This document shows, one piece after another, positions 62,211 to 64,000 of a stretch of 64,000 nt of DNA. The notes under the pieces were generated by a model, which saw nothing but the letters and a program-made list of their open reading frames with translations, was not told where the DNA came from and made no database searches. The position numbers and the translations under genes are program-made. This DNA is from Cryptomeria japonica (Eukaryota; Streptophyta; Pinopsida; Cupressales; Cupressaceae): assembly GCF_030272615.1 (NCBI RefSeq), contig NC_081412.1:473230157-473294156 (forward strand), in the 5' to 3' direction. Within the stretch, counting starts at the first letter, position 1, and the number at the start of each line of letters is the position of its first letter.

Positions 62211-63716
62211 ATGCGTAGGGTATGACCCTGAGCATCGGATCAAGTGGGGGGGGGCAAAGCAGGAGCATGCGTAGGGTAATAATGCCTAACTAGAAATGTC
62301 GGAGCCGACGGTTCATCATCGCGACGAGCTGAACGAGAAATCGACCAGGCGACAACATTCCATTGAGTGAGACTGATGATTTTTTTGCCAACTGAAAAAT
62401 TGTTGCCCTAATAAAACCGTAGGGCAACTTGAAATACCGAGATAGGATTTTGTAGGGACCCCTCTCGTGGCCCCATAGGTTCAAACGGATCATTTGTAGG
62501 TGCCACAGATTCCAAGTTAGGGCCTATCAAAGTTTGATAATTTTGAGCACTTAGGGCGCTCAAGGACGACGCCGGTTAGGGTATGATCCCGAGCGTTCGA
62601 TCGAGTGGGGGGGGCAAAACAAGAGCATGCGTAGGGTAATAATGCCTAACTGGACATGTCAGAGTTGATGGTTCGTCATCGCGACGAGCTGAATGAGAAA
62701 TCGACCAGGGTGACAACATTCCATTGAGTGAGACTGACGATTTTTTCACCAACCGAAAAATTGCTGCCCTAATAAAACCGTAGGGTAACTTGAAATACTG
62801 AGATAAGCTTTTGTAGGGACCCCTCTCGTGGCCCCGTAGGTTCAAACAGATCATTCGCAGGTGCCACAGATTCCGAGTTAGGGCCCGTCAAAGTTTGACA
62901 ATTTTGAGCACTTAGGGCGCTCAAGGGACGACGCCGGTAGGGTATGACCCTGAGCGTTTGATCAAGTGGGGGGGTAAAACAGGAGCATGCATAGGGTAAT
63001 AATGCCTAACTGGACATGTCGGAGCCAACGGTTCATCATCATGATGAGCTAAATGAGAAATCGACCAGGCGACAACATTCCATTGAGTGAGACTGACGAT
63101 TTTTTCGCCAACCGAAAAATTACTGCCCTAATAAAACCATAGGGAAACTTGAAATATCGAGATAGGATTTTGTAGGGACCCCTCTCGTGGCCCCGTAGGT
63201 TCAAATGGATCGTTTGTAGGTGCCACAGATTTCAAGTTAGGGCCCATCAAAGTTTGACAATTTTGAGCACTTAGGGCACTCAAGGGATGACGCCGGTAGG
63301 GTATGACCCTGAGCGTTTGATCGAGTCGGGGGGAAAAAAAGGAGAATGCGTAGGGTAATTATACCTAACTAGACATGTCAGAGTTGACGGTTCATCATCG
63401 CGATGAGTTGAACGAGAAATTGGCCATGCGACAACATTCCATTGAGTGAGACTGACGATTTTTCACCAACCGAAAAATTGCTGCCCTAATAAAACCATAG
63501 GGAAAATTGAAAAAATGAGATAGGCTTTTGTAGGGACCCCTCTTGTGGCCCCGTAGGTTCAAACGGATCATTCATAGGTGCCACAGATTCCGAGTTAGGG
63601 CCCATCAAAGTTTGACAATTTTGAGCACTTAGGGCGCTCAAGGGACGACGCCGGTAGGGTATGACCCCGAGCGTTCGATCAAGTGGGGGGGCAAAATAGG
63701 AGCATGCGTAGGGTAT
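62211..63716. repeat. ~360-bp tandem repeat, 4.2 copies
   Basis: TATGAYCCYGAGCG-type unit starts lie at 62221, 62582, 62943, 63302 and 63660, spacings 361, 361, 359 and 358 bp. Units share GACAACATTCCATTGAGTGA, TAATAAAACCRTAGGG, GGGACCCCTCTYGTGGCCCC and TTTGATAATTTTGAGCACTT-like blocks and are clearly more GC-rich than the flanks. The last copy stops after 57 bp at GCATGCGTAGGGTAT, and the array also begins with ATGCGTAGGGTAT. Minus-strand frames (for example 62493-62290 and 62854-62576) are homologous between units but broken in others. Satellite-like; no known family assigned. Confidence 0.93.
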
Positions 63717-63930
63717 TGTTCATTAAATCAATTGTATTGTTTATGAATTGTATTGTTCATTGAATGAATTTTATTGTATTATTTATTAAATGAATTGTAT
63801 TGTTGATTAAATAAATTGTATTGTATTGTTCATTAAATGAATTATATTGTTTATTATAAAAACAACACTTACGATGAAATGAATTGTATTGTTCATTAAA
63901 TAACCATTATTAACCATTGTTAATTATTGG
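63717..63930. repeat. AT-rich minisatellite
   Basis: Irregular repeats of ATTGTATTGTTCATTAAATG with unit length about 25-35 bp, starting directly at the end of the 360-bp array. Confidence 0.8.
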
Positions 63931-64000
63931 AATGAAGATTAAAGATTTCCATGATAACACCACACATAGATGAGCAACAATTTATATGATCGAATATCAA

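Noticed and set aside
62290-62854. Minus-strand proteins in the 360-bp repeats
   Set aside because: The same frame is broken in other units and there is no start or stop consistency, so I treat it as satellite DNA.

Overview
The window is about 64 kb of AT-rich plant nuclear DNA with no intact host gene that I can recognise. It is layer on layer of decayed transposable elements, tandem repeats and inverted duplications. Intron-like splice sites, plant-type LINEs with an RNase H domain, chromodomain Ty3/gypsy elements and Ty1/copia elements all indicate a large, slowly purged plant genome. The LTR end at 1049 and the style of the LINE and copia remnants make a gymnosperm (conifer-like) source my best guess. 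That is an inference from memory of such sequences, not something the window proves.

Layout. 1-4.8 kb: a possible LTR end and a 5'-truncated LINE. 4.8-10.8 kb: a composite repeat block containing a tandem array that encodes a charged 41-residue peptide repeat and a 3.2-kb imperfect foldback. A partial inverted copy of this block lies at 23.9-26.5 kb. 11.1-18.6 kb: two oppositely oriented copies of one gypsy chromovirus family. The + copy is split by a complete 1,153-bp solo LTR with a 5-bp target-site duplication. Between the two copies is a small reading frame whose N-terminus closely resembles the histone H3 tail. 18.7-21.5 kb: a long LINE fragment. 21.6-23.9 kb: two head-to-head decayed copies of one unidentified gene, forming a palindrome. 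26.8 kb: a perfect 154-bp palindrome next to a (TA)n run.

27.2-33.8 kb: a dispersed repeat broken by two retroposed LINE ORF1-type insertions (an uninterrupted relative is at 51.8-52.8 kb), then another LINE ORF1 and a copia pol remnant. 33.5-37.6 kb: a roughly 2.1-kb tandem duplication. 39-44.5 kb: AT-rich DNA, a candidate SINE and a 2.2-kb polypyrimidine tract. 44.8-48 kb: a copia element with an LTR remnant fused to pol. 48-51 kb: an unidentified multi-exon gene with six in-frame stops and clean phase-0 small exons, facing a convergent minus-strand coding remnant. These may be two genes of one DNA transposon. 51-55.3 kb: LINE fragments.

56.15-59.72 kb is the most unusual part: inverted terminal arms rich in GATATC hairpins, then (GA)n, a 2.7-kb array of a 20-bp unit present in both orientations, then (CT)n, then the opposite arm. 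A reading frame of 290 codons from its first ATG, the longest in the window, lies just beyond it. The window ends with four copies of a roughly 360-bp tandem repeat and a short AT-rich array.

The genes do not act together as a pathway. Where they can be inspected, several pol genes have lost catalytic residues (gypsy protease D to A, gypsy RT FIDD to FIVD, LINE RT FADD to FVDN, copia RT and integrase sites). Many stop codons fit C-to-T decay of methylated DNA.
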